Source: DASZBX01 sp035943635
GTDB taxonomy: Bacteria; Actinomycetota; Actinomycetes; Streptomycetales; Catenulisporaceae
Length of the DNA stretch: 17,030 nucleotides
NCBI GenBank assembly: GCA_035943635.1
Contig: DASZBX010000110.1
Coordinates: 1 to 17,030, forward strand
Reading direction: 5' to 3'
Shown: piece by piece, positions 6,997 to 14,106 of the stretch
Layout: every line of letters starts with the position of its first letter
Numbering within the stretch: the stretch's first letter is position 1
The notes under the pieces: model-generated
Seen by the model: the letters and a program-made list of their open reading frames with translations, nothing else
The model's database searches: none
What the model was told of the DNA's origin: nothing
Translations under genes and position numbers: made by a program

Positions 6997-8304
6997 TCAG
7001 CCGATCGGCGTGACCGGACCGACCGCCGCGCCGGCGCCCGCACCGGCCACCGCGGGCTGCGACGAGTCGTCCGCCGCCGCTTCGGCCTCGATCCCGGTGC
7101 GCTCGTCCGCGGCACCCGGTTCCACGTTCGTACCCGCGCCGTCCCGGCGCCGCAGCCGGATCGCGAAGACCGCCGGGACCAGGCCCACGGACACCAGCAG
7201 CGCGGCCACGATGTTGGGCGAGGTGTAGCCGAACCCGGCCGAGATGGCCACGCCGCCGAGGTAGGCGCCGAGCGAGTTGGCGATGTTGAACGCCGCCTGG
7301 ATCGACGCGGCGGCCAGGTTCGGCGCGCCGCCGGCCAGCTCGATCACCCGGCCCTGCAACACCGGCAGGCACAGCAGCGCGGCGAGCGGGAACAGGAAGA
7401 TCTCGACCGCCGAGAGGAAACGGTTGTGGTCGACCAGGGCGAACGTGAGCGAGACCGCGATCTCGCCGAGCAGCGAGCAGATCAGCGTGGCCGACGGGTA
7501 CCGTTCCGACACCCGGGCGCCGAGCAGGTTCCCGATCGTCATGCCCAGGCCGAACAGCATCAGCAGCCAGGTGACGCTCGCGTCGGCGTACCCGGCTTCG
7601 TGCGTCATCATCGGCGTGATGTAGCTGAAGGTGGAGAACATCCCGCCGCCGCCGATCATCGCGACGGCCAGGACCAGCCAGATCTGCGGGTTGGCGAAGG
7701 CGCGGATCTCCCCGCGCAGCGAGGGCGCCGGGACTGGCGCCGGGGAGGCGGGCACGGCCAGCGCCATCAGGGCGACCGCGACCATCCCGATCACGCCGAC
7801 CATCGCGTACACCAGCCGCCAGCCGGCGTGCTGGCCGAGCACCGTGGTCAGCGGCACGCCGACGATGTTCGCGACGGTCAACCCGGCGAACATCACCGCG
7901 ATCGCGCTGTTGCTGCGGCCCTTCTCCACCATGGACCCGGCCACGACCGCCCCGGCGCCGAAGAACGCGCCGTGCGGCAGGCCGGTGAAGAACCGGGCGG
8001 CCAGCACGAGCCCGAAGGTGGGGGCGGCCGCGGAGATCAGGTTGCCCACGGCGAACCAGGTCATCAGCACGAGCAGCACCGTCTTGCGCGGGAAGCGCAC
8101 GCAGACCGCGGTGAGCAGCGGCGCGCCGACGACGACGCCGAGCGCGTAGGCGGCGATCAGGTCTCCGGCCTTCGGGATGGAGACGGACAGGTCGGCGGCC
8201 ACCTGCGGCAGCAGCCCCATCATGACGAACTCGCCAGTGCCGATGGCGAATCCGCCGACCGCGACGGCGAGCAGGGCGCGGCGGACTATCGGGTCGAAAT
8301 GCAC
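6997..8304 (-). CDS. MFS transporter, DHA12 (AraJ/Cmx-like) efflux type
   Basis: A 435-aa major facilitator with twelve predicted helices. The N-terminus GTGEFVMMGLLPQVAADLSV, the segment FTGLPHGAFFGAGAVVA and the NIVGVPL stretch are typical of the AraJ/NepI/Cmx group that exports sugars, nucleosides or chloramphenicol-like drugs by proton antiport. The charged loop between helices 2 and 3 (CVRFPRKTVL) is a reduced motif A. A hydrophilic acidic Ala-rich tail of about 40 residues follows the last helix. The GTG start at 8304-8302 is preceded by AGAGGA on the minus strand. The gene converges on the IclR remnant with 58 nt between. It is transcribed away from the catabolic genes and may be unrelated to them. 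Confidence 0.88.
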   Translation of the reverse strand: MHFDPIVRRALLAVAVGGFAIGTGEFVMMGLLPQVAADLSVSIPKAGDLIAAYALGVVVGAPLLTAVCVRFPRKTVLLVLMTWFAVGNLISAAAPTFGLVLAARFFTGLPHGAFFGAGAVVAGSMVEKGRSNSAIAVMFAGLTVANIVGVPLTTVLGQHAGWRLVYAMVGVIGMVAVALMALAVPASPAPVPAPSLRGEIRAFANPQIWLVLAVAMIGGGGMFSTFSYITPMMTHEAGYADASVTWLLMLFGLGMTIGNLLGARVSERYPSATLICSLLGEIAVSLTFALVDHNRFLSAVEIFLFPLAALLCLPVLQGRVIELAGGAPNLAAASIQAAFNIANSLGAYLGGVAISAGFGYTSPNIVAALLVSVGLVPAVFAIRLRRRDGAGTNVEPGAADERTGIEAEAAADDSSQPAVAGAGAGAAVGPVTPIG

Positions 8305-8529
8305 GCGGAATCCTCTTCGGGTCGGTCGGTGGGTCGTGCAGGCGGGCGCGTCGTCGATCGGGCAGCGGGTCGATCGGGTGGCGTCGGCGTTGACGTCGAA
8401 GGTGAAGGTGAAGGCGGCACCGGTGTCGGACCGGTCAGGGGCGCGGGTGTGGTGGGAGCCGTACGCCGTTTTTGTAGTGTGCGCTTACCATTTTAGATCA
8501 TCGGGGGTGGTGGTCGACGACCGGGCTGG
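8305..8529 (-). promoter_or_regulatory. Upstream region of the efflux gene with an AT-rich island
   Basis: A 225-nt gap. Most is GC-rich, with a short GAAGGT repeat near 8399-8413. An AT-rich patch at about 8468-8500 contains, on the minus strand, TAAAAT (a good -10-like hexamer) close to GTAAGCGCACACTAC. No good -35 was identified. It is a candidate promoter for the efflux gene, giving a long leader. Confidence 0.3.
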
Positions 8530-8940
8530 TCATGCGGTGTTCGGGCGGAGGGCGATGAGTCCGGCGTCGGTCGGGGAGAAGTCACCCGCGGTGAGGTAGA
8601 AGTCGCGCAGGTGGGGTTCGAAGTCGACGTGCAGCCAGTGGCAGCCGGAGGCTCGGGCGCCTTCGGCTGCCATGGCGACGAGCCGGGTGCCCAGGCCTTG
8701 GCGGCGGACGCGGGCGGCGACGACGGTGTCCAGGAGGAAGGCGTGGACGGCGCCGTCCCAGGCGACGTTGACGAAACCGACCAGGTCGGTGCCTTCGCGG
8801 GCGCATACCCAGCCGAGGCTGTGGCGGTGTAGTCGGGTGTGCCAGTCGTGGTCGGGCTTGCCCTTGCCGTTGTTCTCGCCCTTGTTCTCGGTCGAGTGGC
8901 AGACGGCCGCGTTGATGCCGGATGCGACGGTGACCGTGGT
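8530..8940 (-). CDS. GNAT family N-acetyltransferase, start missing or frameshifted
   Basis: On the minus strand, codons ending at the TGA 8532-8530 encode a GNAT domain: HRHSLGWVCARE, LVGFVNVAWDGAVHAFLLDT, the acetyl-CoA motif VRRQGLGTRLV, then GCHWLHVDFEPHLRDFYL and a final AGLIALRP. Family likeness reaches back to about GINAAV near 8925. The frame remains open to a stop at 9067-9065 but holds no ATG, GTG or TTG before the domain, so no normal start exists. A GTG at 8956-8954 lies in another frame, and one deleted base in the nearby C-run would join it. Either a 5' frameshift has inactivated the gene, or the sequence has an error, or a non-standard start is used. The acetyl acceptor is unknown. 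Confidence 0.65.
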   Translation of the reverse strand, partial: TTVTVASGINAAVCHSTENKGENNGKGKPDHDWHTRLHRHSLGWVCAREGTDLVGFVNVAWDGAVHAFLLDTVVAARVRRQGLGTRLVAMAAEGARASGCHWLHVDFEPHLRDFYLTAGDFSPTDAGLIALRPNTA

Positions 8941-9072
8941 GGCCGGGGCCGGGCACGTGCCGTGGCTCGAACAGTCCGGGTGTGTTGCGGCGGCGCTCGC
9001 GGGTGTGGAAGCGGGCCGGGATCGGGTGAGCCGGGGGTGGAGCTGAAATTCGTCATGAAGATATCGTTACCC

Positions 9073-9106
9073 GGCCTTGACAAGGCCTCGGACGGCTCCC
9101 AATACT
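9073..9106 (+). promoter_or_regulatory. Promoter with overlapping 15-bp palindromic operator
   Basis: TTGACA (9077-9082) and AATACT (9101-9106), 18 nt apart, form a good vegetative-type promoter 40 nt before the flavin reductase. The -35 lies inside the perfect palindrome GGCCTTGACAAGGCC (9073-9087), so a bound protein would block polymerase. A second palindrome, TCATCATGATGA (9114-9125), lies just after the -10, around the likely transcription start. Confidence 0.6.
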
Positions 9107-9146
9107 GGTGAAATCATCATGATGAATTGAGGAGGCGGGGCGCGGG

Positions 9147-9668
9147 ATGATCGATCGGCAGCGGTTCCGGGATCTGATGGCGAGCGTGTGCGCGCCCGTC
9201 ACGGTGGTCACCACGGTTCGTGACGCGGTCGTCTACGGCGCCACCGCCAGCTCGCTGGCCGCCCTGTCGCTCGACCCGCCGTTGGTCACGGTCGCCTTCG
9301 ACCGGGGCTCGGCGTTCCTCGGGCAGGTTGTGGAGTCCGGGCGGTTCGGGGTCAACGTGCTCAGCCACCGGCAGCACGAGCTCGCGATGACCTTCGCCCG
9401 CAGGGACGTCGACCGGTTCGAGGGCACTGGCTGGTTCTCGGACGACGGCCTGCCCAGGCTGCCGGACACGGCGTCCTGGATGGCCTGCGACCTTTACCAG
9501 GTGGTCGAGGGCGGTGACCATCTGCTGCTGTTCGGCCTGGTCGTCGCCGCCTCGCGGGCCGATCACGCGCCGCTGGTGTACTCGCACCGCACCTTCGGCA
9601 CCCACTCGCGCTTCGACGAACGGCCGCGACCCCTGGTCGCGGATGCGATCGCCGCCTGCGCGAGATGA
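9147..9668 (+). CDS. Flavin reductase domain protein (partner of a two-component monooxygenase)
   Basis: A 173-aa member of the flavin reductase-like (HpaC/HsaB) family, the expected length. It shows CAPVTVVTT at the start, the flavin-binding segment GATASSLAALSLDPPLVTVAFD, GRFGVNVLSHRQHELAMTFA, and the C-terminal PLVYSHRTFGTH. It would use NAD(P)H to reduce FMN or FAD and pass it by diffusion to an oxygenase. The monooxygenase component lies 166 nt downstream, the classic arrangement. The start at 9147 follows GAGGAGG by about 11 nt, and a good promoter lies upstream. Confidence 0.88.
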   Translation: MIDRQRFRDLMASVCAPVTVVTTVRDAVVYGATASSLAALSLDPPLVTVAFDRGSAFLGQVVESGRFGVNVLSHRQHELAMTFARRDVDRFEGTGWFSDDGLPRLPDTASWMACDLYQVVEGGDHLLLFGLVVAASRADHAPLVYSHRTFGTHSRFDERPRPLVADAIAACAR

Positions 9669-9674
9669 CGGACC

Positions 9675-9728
9675 CGGAACGGGCGGCGCGGCGCCGGGTG
9701 CGGCCGCGTGTGCCGGCCGCCCGTTCCG
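9675..9728 (+). terminator. Hairpin between flavin reductase and monooxygenase
   Basis: A perfect 13-bp stem, CGGAACGGGCGGC (9675-9687) and GCCGCCCGTTCCG (9716-9728), starts 6 nt after the flavin reductase stop. The 28-nt loop is itself GC-rich. There is no T-tract. It may be a partial terminator or an RNA-stability element that sets the ratio of reductase to oxygenase. Confidence 0.55.
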
Positions 9729-9834
9729 ACCAGTACCCAGTTCCGATCCAGCCAGGCCCGGTCCACGTCGTCGTGACCGGCTTCGCCCTGCCCGCTTCCG
9801 CCTCACGGAATCGTCTCAACGAGGAGATTGCCCC

Positions 9835-11073
9835 ATGCCGATGACAACCAGCACCGTCAGCCAGTCGACTTGGCCCAGGTCCGGCTCCAGCGCCGAGGAG
9901 ATACCCGGCCGGCCCGAACTCGTCGAGCGCGCGCTCGCGCTCAAGGGCCTGCTGGCCGGGAACGGCGCGCGTGGCGAGGCGGACCGGCGGGTCGTGCAGG
10001 AGAGTATCGACGCGATGGTGGAGGCAGGGCTGTTCAAGATCGCCCTGCCGAAGCGGTACGGCGGCTACGAGACCACGATGCGCACCATGCTCGACGTGTC
10101 CGCAGCAGTCGGCGAAGCGGACGGCGGCACCGCGTGGGTGCTGACGCTGTGCAATGTGTGCGCCTGGTTGGCGGCGCTGTTCCCGCAGGCCGCGCAGGAC
10201 GACGTGTGGGCCGAGAACCCGGGCGCGCTGGTGTCCGGCGTGCTGGCCCCGACCGCCGAGAGCCGGAAGGTGGCGGGCGGGCACAAGATCGACGGCCGCT
10301 GGTTCTGGAACTCCGGCTCCTGGCACGCCGACTGGGCCGTGCTCGGGATCCCGGTCACCAACGAGGCCGGTGAGGTGGTCGACCAGGGGTTGGCGCTGAT
10401 TCCGCGGTCGGATCTGGACTTCGAGGAGACCTGGTTCGTCGCCGGGATGCGTTCGTCGGGCAGTAACTGTCTGATCGCCAGGGACGTGTTCGTGCCCGAG
10501 CACCGGGTGATCTCGGTGCCGGCGGCGATCGAGGGGAACTACGGGACGGAGCTGGCCGACGAGACGTTGTACCGGTCCGCGTTCGTGCCGCTGCTCGCGT
10601 TGGTGCTGGCCGGTCCGCAGTTGGGGATGGGGCGCGCGGCGTTGGAGATCGTCAAGTCCAAGGCGGCGAACAAGCCGATCTCGTACACGTTCTATACCGC
10701 GCAGGCCGATTCGGTGGCTTTTCAGTTGCAGATAGCTGAGGCGGCGATGTTGATCGATACGGCGCATCTGCATGCGTATCGGGCGGCGGCTGATATCGAC
10801 GAGGCGGCTGAGCGTGGGGAGTATTTGGACTTCACGACCCGCGCGCGGGTGCGGGCCGACACCGGGTATGCGATCGAGCATGTGGTGAAGGCGATCGACG
10901 TGTTGTTGTCTGCGCATGGCGCCGGGAGTTTTGCCGAGGCGAATCCGTTGCAGCGGATCTGGCGGGATTCGGAGGTCGCGTCTCGGCATGCGGTGATCCT
11001 GCCCGTGGTCGGGTACGAGCTGTACGGCAAGGCGCTGCTTGGGCGGACTGATCAGATCACTCCGTTGATCTAG
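9835..11073 (+). CDS. Flavin-dependent aromatic monooxygenase, acyl-CoA dehydrogenase fold (HsaA/HpaB-C2 type)
   Basis: A 412-aa protein with the acyl-CoA dehydrogenase fold of group D flavin monooxygenases, which hydroxylate phenols using reduced flavin supplied by a partner. An N-terminal helical part (AGLFKIALPKRYGG) leads to the middle beta domain (KIDGRWFWNSGSWHADWAVLG; SSGSNCLIARDVFVPEHRV) and a C-terminal helical bundle ending in ISP-like HAVILPVVGYELYG. The WFxxSG and W(V/F)xGMRxTGS-like segments match HsaA-like enzymes rather than true dehydrogenases. The start at 9835 follows GAGGAG; in-frame upstream codons overlap the flavin reductase and are rejected. With the upstream reductase it forms a two-component oxygenase likely making a catechol. 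Third-position use changes from C-rich to T/G-rich at about 10.6 kb within the gene. Confidence 0.87.
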   Translation: MPMTTSTVSQSTWPRSGSSAEEIPGRPELVERALALKGLLAGNGARGEADRRVVQESIDAMVEAGLFKIALPKRYGGYETTMRTMLDVSAAVGEADGGTAWVLTLCNVCAWLAALFPQAAQDDVWAENPGALVSGVLAPTAESRKVAGGHKIDGRWFWNSGSWHADWAVLGIPVTNEAGEVVDQGLALIPRSDLDFEETWFVAGMRSSGSNCLIARDVFVPEHRVISVPAAIEGNYGTELADETLYRSAFVPLLALVLAGPQLGMGRAALEIVKSKAANKPISYTFYTAQADSVAFQLQIAEAAMLIDTAHLHAYRAAADIDEAAERGEYLDFTTRARVRADTGYAIEHVVKAIDVLLSAHGAGSFAEANPLQRIWRDSEVASRHAVILPVVGYELYGKALLGRTDQITPLI

Positions 11074-11088
11074 TGCCGGCCACGGCAC
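11073..11088 (+). terminator. Small hairpin at the monooxygenase stop codon
   Basis: GTGCCG (11073-11078) and CGGCAC (11083-11088) pair around a 4-nt GCCA loop, beginning at the last base of the stop codon. It is short and lacks a T-tract, so it is only a weak terminator or processing candidate. Confidence 0.3.
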
Positions 11089-11183
11089 CAGGACCACGGC
11101 ACTGGCGCGTTGGCGGTACGGCGATACCGTGGTTCAGGGCCGCGGCCGCGACCCGGGATCCACTTCTAGTTTCCGGCCGGGGT

Positions 11184-11309
11184 CCTGGTCGGGTCTTGTG
11201 CTGCGGCGCCTGCCGTGGCGCGGGCCACGACCAGGGCTAGGGTCGGAAGGCATGGCCTCGGGCACCGCGCCCGGGATCGTGCTTCCGCACGACTGCCGAG
11301 TACTCGGCA
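11184..11309 (+). promoter_or_regulatory. FAH gene leader with 16-bp palindrome
   Basis: The 267-nt gap before the FAH gene is rich in symmetry. CCTGGTCG (11184-11191) pairs with CGACCAGG (11228-11235) across a GC-rich centre. TGCCGAGTACTCGGCA (11294-11309) is a perfect 16-bp palindrome 31 nt before the ATG, an operator or translation-level candidate. No clear -35/-10 pair was found. Confidence 0.45.
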
Positions 11310-11340
11310 CCCGTTCCTCCTCACCTTTGGAGTTCCAGCG

Positions 11341-12201
11341 ATGCGCATCGCGAACCTGTCCGGCCGTCTTGTCGTCGTCACCGGCGAACCCGGCGCCGAG
11401 CTCGCCCACGACGTCGAGAAGGCCAGCAACGGCCGGTTCGGTGCCGACCCGCAGTCCGTCTACGCGGACTGGCAGGCCTTCACCGAGTGGGCCGCCGCGG
11501 CCGAGTTCTCCGGCGGCGCGCCGATCGACCAGGACGAGCTCGGCTCCCCGGCCCCGTCCCCGCGCCAGGTGCTCGCGGTCGGCCTGAACTACAGCGACCA
11601 CGCCAAGGAGTCCGGGTTCGCCGTCCCGGACACCGAGCCGCCGGTGTTCACGAAGTTCCCGAGCTGCATCGTCGGGCCGCGCGGCGATATCGCGCTGCCC
11701 GAGGGCGGGCACACCGACTGGGAGGTGGAGCTGGTCGCGGTGATCGGGCGGCGGGCGGAGAACGTGCCGGTTGAGGAGGCCTTGGACTACGTGGCCGGGT
11801 ATGCGGTCGGGCAGGACGTGTCCGAGCGGATTCTGCAGATGGCTTCGACTCCGCCGCAGTTCAGCCTGGGCAAGTCGCTGCCGGGGTTCGGGCCGGTCGG
11901 ACCTTGGCTGGTGACGTTGGACGAGTTCGCGGATCCGAATGATCTCGAGCTCGGGTGTGAGATCAACGGTGAGCAGGTGCAGTTGGGGCGGACCAGTGCG
12001 CTGATCTTCTCCGTGCCGGCGCTGGTGGCGAAGCTTTCGGCCGTGTTGCCGTTGTTGCCGGGAGATGTGATCTTCACCGGTACGCCGGCTGGGGTTGGGC
12101 TTGGGCGCAACCCGCAGCGATGGTTGGTGGACGGGGATGTGCTGACCAGCCACATTGAGGGGATCGGCGAGCTGCGGCAGAGGTTTGTCGCGGGTCGCTG
12201 A
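11341..12201 (+). CDS. Fumarylacetoacetate hydrolase (FAH) family protein
   Basis: A 286-aa FAH-family enzyme. The signature VGLNYSDHAKE and KFPSCIVGP lie in the centre; the metal ligands are probably Glu128, Glu130 (DWEVEL) and Asp159 (GQDVSER). The C-terminal part has GDVIFTGTPAGVGLG and ends IEGIGEL. Family members cleave or hydrate diketo acids from aromatic ring opening, such as acylpyruvates, or act as hydroxydienoate hydratases or decarboxylases. Here it likely handles the product of the neighbouring dioxygenase, which is inference from context. The start at 11341 is chosen because the family N-terminus (MRIANL) begins there and GGAG lies just upstream; a longer in-frame start at 11215 is not needed. 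Codon use shifts towards T/G endings from about 11.76 kb. Confidence 0.88.
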   Translation: MRIANLSGRLVVVTGEPGAELAHDVEKASNGRFGADPQSVYADWQAFTEWAAAAEFSGGAPIDQDELGSPAPSPRQVLAVGLNYSDHAKESGFAVPDTEPPVFTKFPSCIVGPRGDIALPEGGHTDWEVELVAVIGRRAENVPVEEALDYVAGYAVGQDVSERILQMASTPPQFSLGKSLPGFGPVGPWLVTLDEFADPNDLELGCEINGEQVQLGRTSALIFSVPALVAKLSAVLPLLPGDVIFTGTPAGVGLGRNPQRWLVDGDVLTSHIEGIGELRQRFVAGR

Positions 12202-12262
12202 GGTTTGGCGGTTGGGTTTTGGTTTGAGGTTTTTGGCTTTGGTTTTTGCTTTGGTTTGTGGT
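12202..12262 (+). other. G/T-only tract between FAH and dioxygenase genes
   Basis: In 61 nt there are only three C and one A on the + strand; the rest are runs of GG or GGG separated by T-tracts. It begins directly after the FAH stop. Closely spaced G-runs could allow a two-tier quadruplex or, in RNA, an unstructured U/G leader. No function is known. Confidence 0.6.
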
Positions 12263-12312
12263 CCTGTGTTGCGATTCCTGTCCTGTCACGCTGAGTCCGA
12301 GGAAGTACTCGT

Positions 12313-13284
12313 ATGGCACTGCACCGGCTGGCCTCCGTCACGATGGGAGTGCCGAACGTCGCTGAGACCGCGGCTTACTACGCCGACTTCGGGTTGAGTC
12401 CGGAGGAGGACGGCTGGTTTGCCAGTCGTGATGGTGGGCGGCAGTTGCGGGTTGTGGACGCTCCGACCCGGAGGCTTGTCGAGGTCCGGATCAGTGCGGA
12501 CGATCCGGACGACCTCGCTGCTGTCGCGTCGCGGTTGCAGGGGCTGGGGATCGGAGTGGGGATCGGGGCCGGGACTGAGGCTGAGACCGAGGCTGAGTCC
12601 GGGTTCGTGCCGCGCGTCTCGTCGCTGGTTGTCTGTGAGCCGGCGACGGGCGTGCGGGCGGTTGTCGAGGTGGCGCCTCGATGGAATCAGGCCGAGGTGC
12701 CTGCTACGCCTTATAACGGTCCTGGACGGTTTGAGCGGACCGGGAGCCGGGCGCCGGGGGTTCTGCGGGAGGGCCGGGTTCGGCCGCGGAAGCTGGGGCA
12801 TGCGGTGGTCGGGACTACGGATCTTGAGGCGACTACCGCGTTCTTCCGGGATGGGCTGGGATTCAAGGCCAGTGATTACATCAAGGGGCACGGCGCGTTT
12901 CTGCGGTGCTCGACCGATCATCACAATATTCTGGTTCTGGCTGCGCCGGTTTCGTTTCTGCATCACACGTCGTGGCAGGTGGATGACGTCGACGACATCG
13001 GGCGTGGGGCGGCTGCGATGCTGGAGGACCATCCGGAGCGGCATGTGTGGGGGTTGGGGCGGCATCATGCGGGATCTAACTTCTTCTGGTATCTGAAGGA
13101 TCCGGCGGGGAATTTTTCTGAGTATTACTCGGATATGGATTGTATTGTGGATGATCAGTTGTGGACGCCTGAGGCTTTGGAGGGGGCGAAGGGGTTGTTC
13201 AACTGGGGGCCTCCGCCGCCTGCGTCGTTTCTTGCGCCGGAGGATCTTGGCGCGTTGATGACTGGGGCGCACAAGGCGGGGTGA
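12313..13284 (+). CDS. VOC-family extradiol ring-cleavage dioxygenase
   Basis: A 323-aa protein of the vicinal oxygen chelate family with two glyoxalase-like halves, like catechol 2,3-dioxygenases. The C-terminal half keeps the presumed iron ligands His163 (KLGHAVV), His218 (LHHTSWQV) and Glu270 (NFSEYY), plus the typical GLGRHHAGSNFFWYLKDPAGN stretch in which further active-site His residues lie. It would open a catechol next to the hydroxyls with O2. The preceding monooxygenase makes the substrate and the FAH protein could process the product, forming a meta-cleavage route. A Gly-Ile and Glu-Ala/Thr repeat at residues about 77-97 is a low-complexity insertion in the first half. GAGGAA precedes the ATG. 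Codon use is T/G-rich throughout. Confidence 0.87.
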   Translation: MALHRLASVTMGVPNVAETAAYYADFGLSPEEDGWFASRDGGRQLRVVDAPTRRLVEVRISADDPDDLAAVASRLQGLGIGVGIGAGTEAETEAESGFVPRVSSLVVCEPATGVRAVVEVAPRWNQAEVPATPYNGPGRFERTGSRAPGVLREGRVRPRKLGHAVVGTTDLEATTAFFRDGLGFKASDYIKGHGAFLRCSTDHHNILVLAAPVSFLHHTSWQVDDVDDIGRGAAAMLEDHPERHVWGLGRHHAGSNFFWYLKDPAGNFSEYYSDMDCIVDDQLWTPEALEGAKGLFNWGPPPPASFLAPEDLGALMTGAHKAG

Positions 13285-13720
13285 TGGGTGGGCGGGTGAT
13301 CGGCCTGGACGTTCTGGGCCAGGTCGGGCACGGGCCCGGTCGCCCGTTCCTGGAGGAGACTCTGCCGATCGCCATCGAGGTCTGTGCCGACTGGCGGCCC
13401 GACGTGGTCCAGTCGGCGGTCGTGGCATTGGGCCATCTTGCCGTGTTGGGCCAGGTGGGGAGGCGTTGCTCGGCCTGGCCCGGCGTGGTGATCGGCGCAT
13501 GCTGGCGGTGTTGAGTGCGGCGTTGGAAGGCGATGACCCCGCCTACATCCTCATCGAGGCTGGGTTCGAGCTGGCCGCGCCGGAGCTGCTTCCCGTACTG
13601 CGCCGGCTCAAGCAGCGGGAAGCGCCCGACGACGATGCGGAGACGTGGATACTCGACGACGCCATCATCGCGTGTTCCACCGCGGCCCACACCATTGCTG
13701 GGCCACGTGGAAGGCAACGA
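13284..13720 (+). pseudogene. Broken HEAT-repeat protein gene
   Basis: The frame opening at ATG 13284, overlapping the dioxygenase stop as TGATG, gives HEAT-like sequence (GLDVLGQVGHG, RPFLEETLPIAIEV, VVQSAVVALGHL) up to about 13441. From about 13457 the reading continues in a different frame with EALLGLARRGDRRMLAVLSAALEG and LAAPELLPVLRRLKQRE, ending near IIACS at 13680. In relatives of this family these two parts are, from memory, separated by roughly 70-100 residues of further repeats. So the gene has lost its head, has an internal deletion and is frameshifted. Functional role before decay is unknown; such proteins are usually scaffolds. Confidence 0.65.
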
Positions 13721-13724
13721 GGGG

Positions 13725-14078
13725 TTAGTGCTCGGGTGTGTCGTGGAACTCGCGGACCTCGATGGGAAGGGTGGTGGCTTCTGCGGCGCGGCGGGCCCAG
13801 GCTGTCGCGGTTTCCAGGTTGGGGGAGGTGATGATCCAGAGGCCGCCTACGTGTTCTTTGCCTTCGGTGTATGGGCCGTCTGTGATGAGTCGGTCGCGCA
13901 CTCGGGGGCGGATCACTCGGGCGGATTCTGGGCGGTGTAGGCCGCCGGTGAAGACCCAGGCGCCTGCGGCTTTGAGGTCCTCGTTGAGGTGGTGGAGTTC
14001 TTCGCCCACGCGGTTGAGGATCTCGGGGTCCGGGATGTCGCCGTCGGGCTGGTAGATGGTGAGCAGGTAGCAAGGCAT
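13725..14078 (-). CDS. YciI-like (DGPF domain) protein
   Basis: A 117-aa cytoplasmic protein of the YCII-related family. The start MPCYLLTIYQP, the central LITDGPYTEGKEHVGGLWII and the C-terminal IEVREF are characteristic (DGPF/DGPY motif). The fold is ferredoxin-like, and most members have no proven reaction; some are found with sigma factors or small oxidoreductases. It lies 28 nt after a RibD-like reductase in the same direction, so the two probably form an operon. It ends convergently with the broken HEAT gene. Confidence 0.85.
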   Translation of the reverse strand: MPCYLLTIYQPDGDIPDPEILNRVGEELHHLNEDLKAAGAWVFTGGLHRPESARVIRPRVRDRLITDGPYTEGKEHVGGLWIITSPNLETATAWARRAAEATTLPIEVREFHDTPEH

Positions 14079-14106
14079 CGGGGGAGCGGCCTTTCTGCGG
14101 GGCGGG

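Noticed and set aside
8493..9083. 196-codon minus-strand frame over the GNAT gene
   Set aside because: Ser/Thr/Pro/Ala-rich shadow; the GNAT motifs are in a different frame.
9361..11097. 578-codon minus-strand frame opposite the monooxygenase
   Set aside because: Arg/His/Pro-rich shadow without domains; the + strand shows the acyl-CoA dehydrogenase fold.
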